A DNA stretch of 5,777 nucleotides, from positions 1 to 5,777 of the forward strand of contig JAZUMF010000016.1 in assembly GCA_045603485.1 (NCBI GenBank), given 5' to 3'. A program made the position numbers and the translations under genes. Within the stretch, counting starts at the first letter, position 1; the number at the start of each line of letters is the position of its first letter. This document shows positions 5,634 to 5,777 of the stretch, piece after piece. The notes below the pieces were generated by a model, which worked only from the letters and a program-made list of their open reading frames with translations, was not told the origin of the DNA and did no database searches. The DNA comes from RGIG5952 sp045603485. GTDB lineage: Bacteria; Verrucomicrobiota; Kiritimatiellia; RFP12; JAAYLN01.

Positions 5634-5777
5634 TATATGGTTCTTCCTTAAAAAGTGTGGGTAAAGCCAATTTTGAATTAGGTCGTAAAATCAAGTTTAC
5701 ATAAAAGACCTGGAACACGCATTCCGAGAAGGTCTTTTATTTAACCTAATGTTACAACTTTACACTTTATAAAAACG
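5626..5777. other. Non-coding segment upstream of the pyrophosphatase
   Basis: This is 152 bp of AT-rich sequence with no supported gene. It contains the inverted repeat at 5701-5740 and, further in, the leader of the pyrophosphatase operon. A TATAAT occurs on the minus strand at 5632-5637, but no -35 element sits at the usual 16-18 bp spacing. The operon promoter should lie in this segment or just beyond the window edge, but I cannot pinpoint it. Confidence 0.6.
5701..5740. terminator. Inverted repeat with A- and T-tracts, probable bidirectional terminator
   Basis: A perfect 10-bp inverted repeat, ATAAAAGACC at 5701-5710 and GGTCTTTTAT at 5731-5740, encloses 20 nt that themselves contain a GGAA/TTCC nested stem (5712-5715 and 5722-5725). 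The GC core is flanked by As on one side and Ts on the other, giving a short U-run after the core on either strand. This fits a terminator for the gene to the right of the window on the minus strand, insulating the pyrophosphatase operon. The weak four-base GC core and long loop keep confidence moderate. Confidence 0.5.

Noticed and set aside
5632..5637. Perfect TATAAT on the minus strand just before the pyrophosphatase ATG
   Set aside because: No -35-like hexamer lies 16-18 bp upstream, and transcription from it would start at about the ATG itself, giving a leaderless message. It may be chance in AT-rich sequence.
5626..5718. Upstream extension of the pyrophosphatase to a GTG at 5718, adding 31 residues with a somewhat hydrophobic start
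   Set aside because: Family members begin at the GHKNPDTDS motif within a few residues. The GTG lies in the loop of the 5701-5740 inverted repeat, and the added residues match nothing in the family.

Overview
The window is bacterial. Every gene I can support reads on the minus strand, so transcription runs from the right end to the left. In transcription order it holds a CBS-domain family II (Mn-dependent type) inorganic pyrophosphatase (4339-5625), two tandem paralogous GH39-like glycoside hydrolases (2903-4324 and 1449-2873), a sialidase-like beta-propeller protein with Asp-boxes (229-1383), and the first 39 codons of a REP-associated/IS200-like (Y1) transposase that runs off the left edge (1-117). 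I see no rRNA, tRNA, CRISPR array or plus-strand gene. The plus-strand open frames are antisense shadows of these genes.

Layout. A 152-bp non-coding segment at the right end (5626-5777) carries a perfect 10-bp inverted repeat (5701-5740) that looks like a terminator of whatever lies upstream. The pyrophosphatase is 14 bp from the first GH39 gene, which is 29 bp from the second. Both GH39 starts have clear Shine-Dalgarno sequences, so these three genes look like one operon. A textbook intrinsic terminator (1404-1432) closes it. The sialidase-like gene starts only about 20 nt beyond that U-tract, so it must depend on read-through, on a promoter overlapping the terminator, or on an internal start. 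A weaker hairpin (172-203) sits between the sialidase-like gene and the transposase.

Function. None of the three carbohydrate-related proteins has a recognisable signal peptide, so they probably act in the cytoplasm on imported oligosaccharides. The pyrophosphatase, whose family is regulated by adenine nucleotides through CBS domains, may tie PPi removal to this sugar catabolism, but only gene order supports that. The two GH39 paralogues are about 72% identical over their first 440 residues by my hand alignment, with no gaps. One keeps the clan GH-A Asn-Glu-Pro acid/base motif. The other has Gly-Glu-Pro, which suggests a split in specificity. A 74-bp block is identical at the nucleotide level between them and looks like gene conversion.

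Organism. I cannot name it. Moderate base composition, SD-type initiation, cytoplasmic GH39/sialidase-like enzymes and a RAYT-type transposase would fit a gut or rumen member of the PVC group (for example Lentisphaerota or Kiritimatiellota). That is an impression from family resemblance, not a demonstrated placement.
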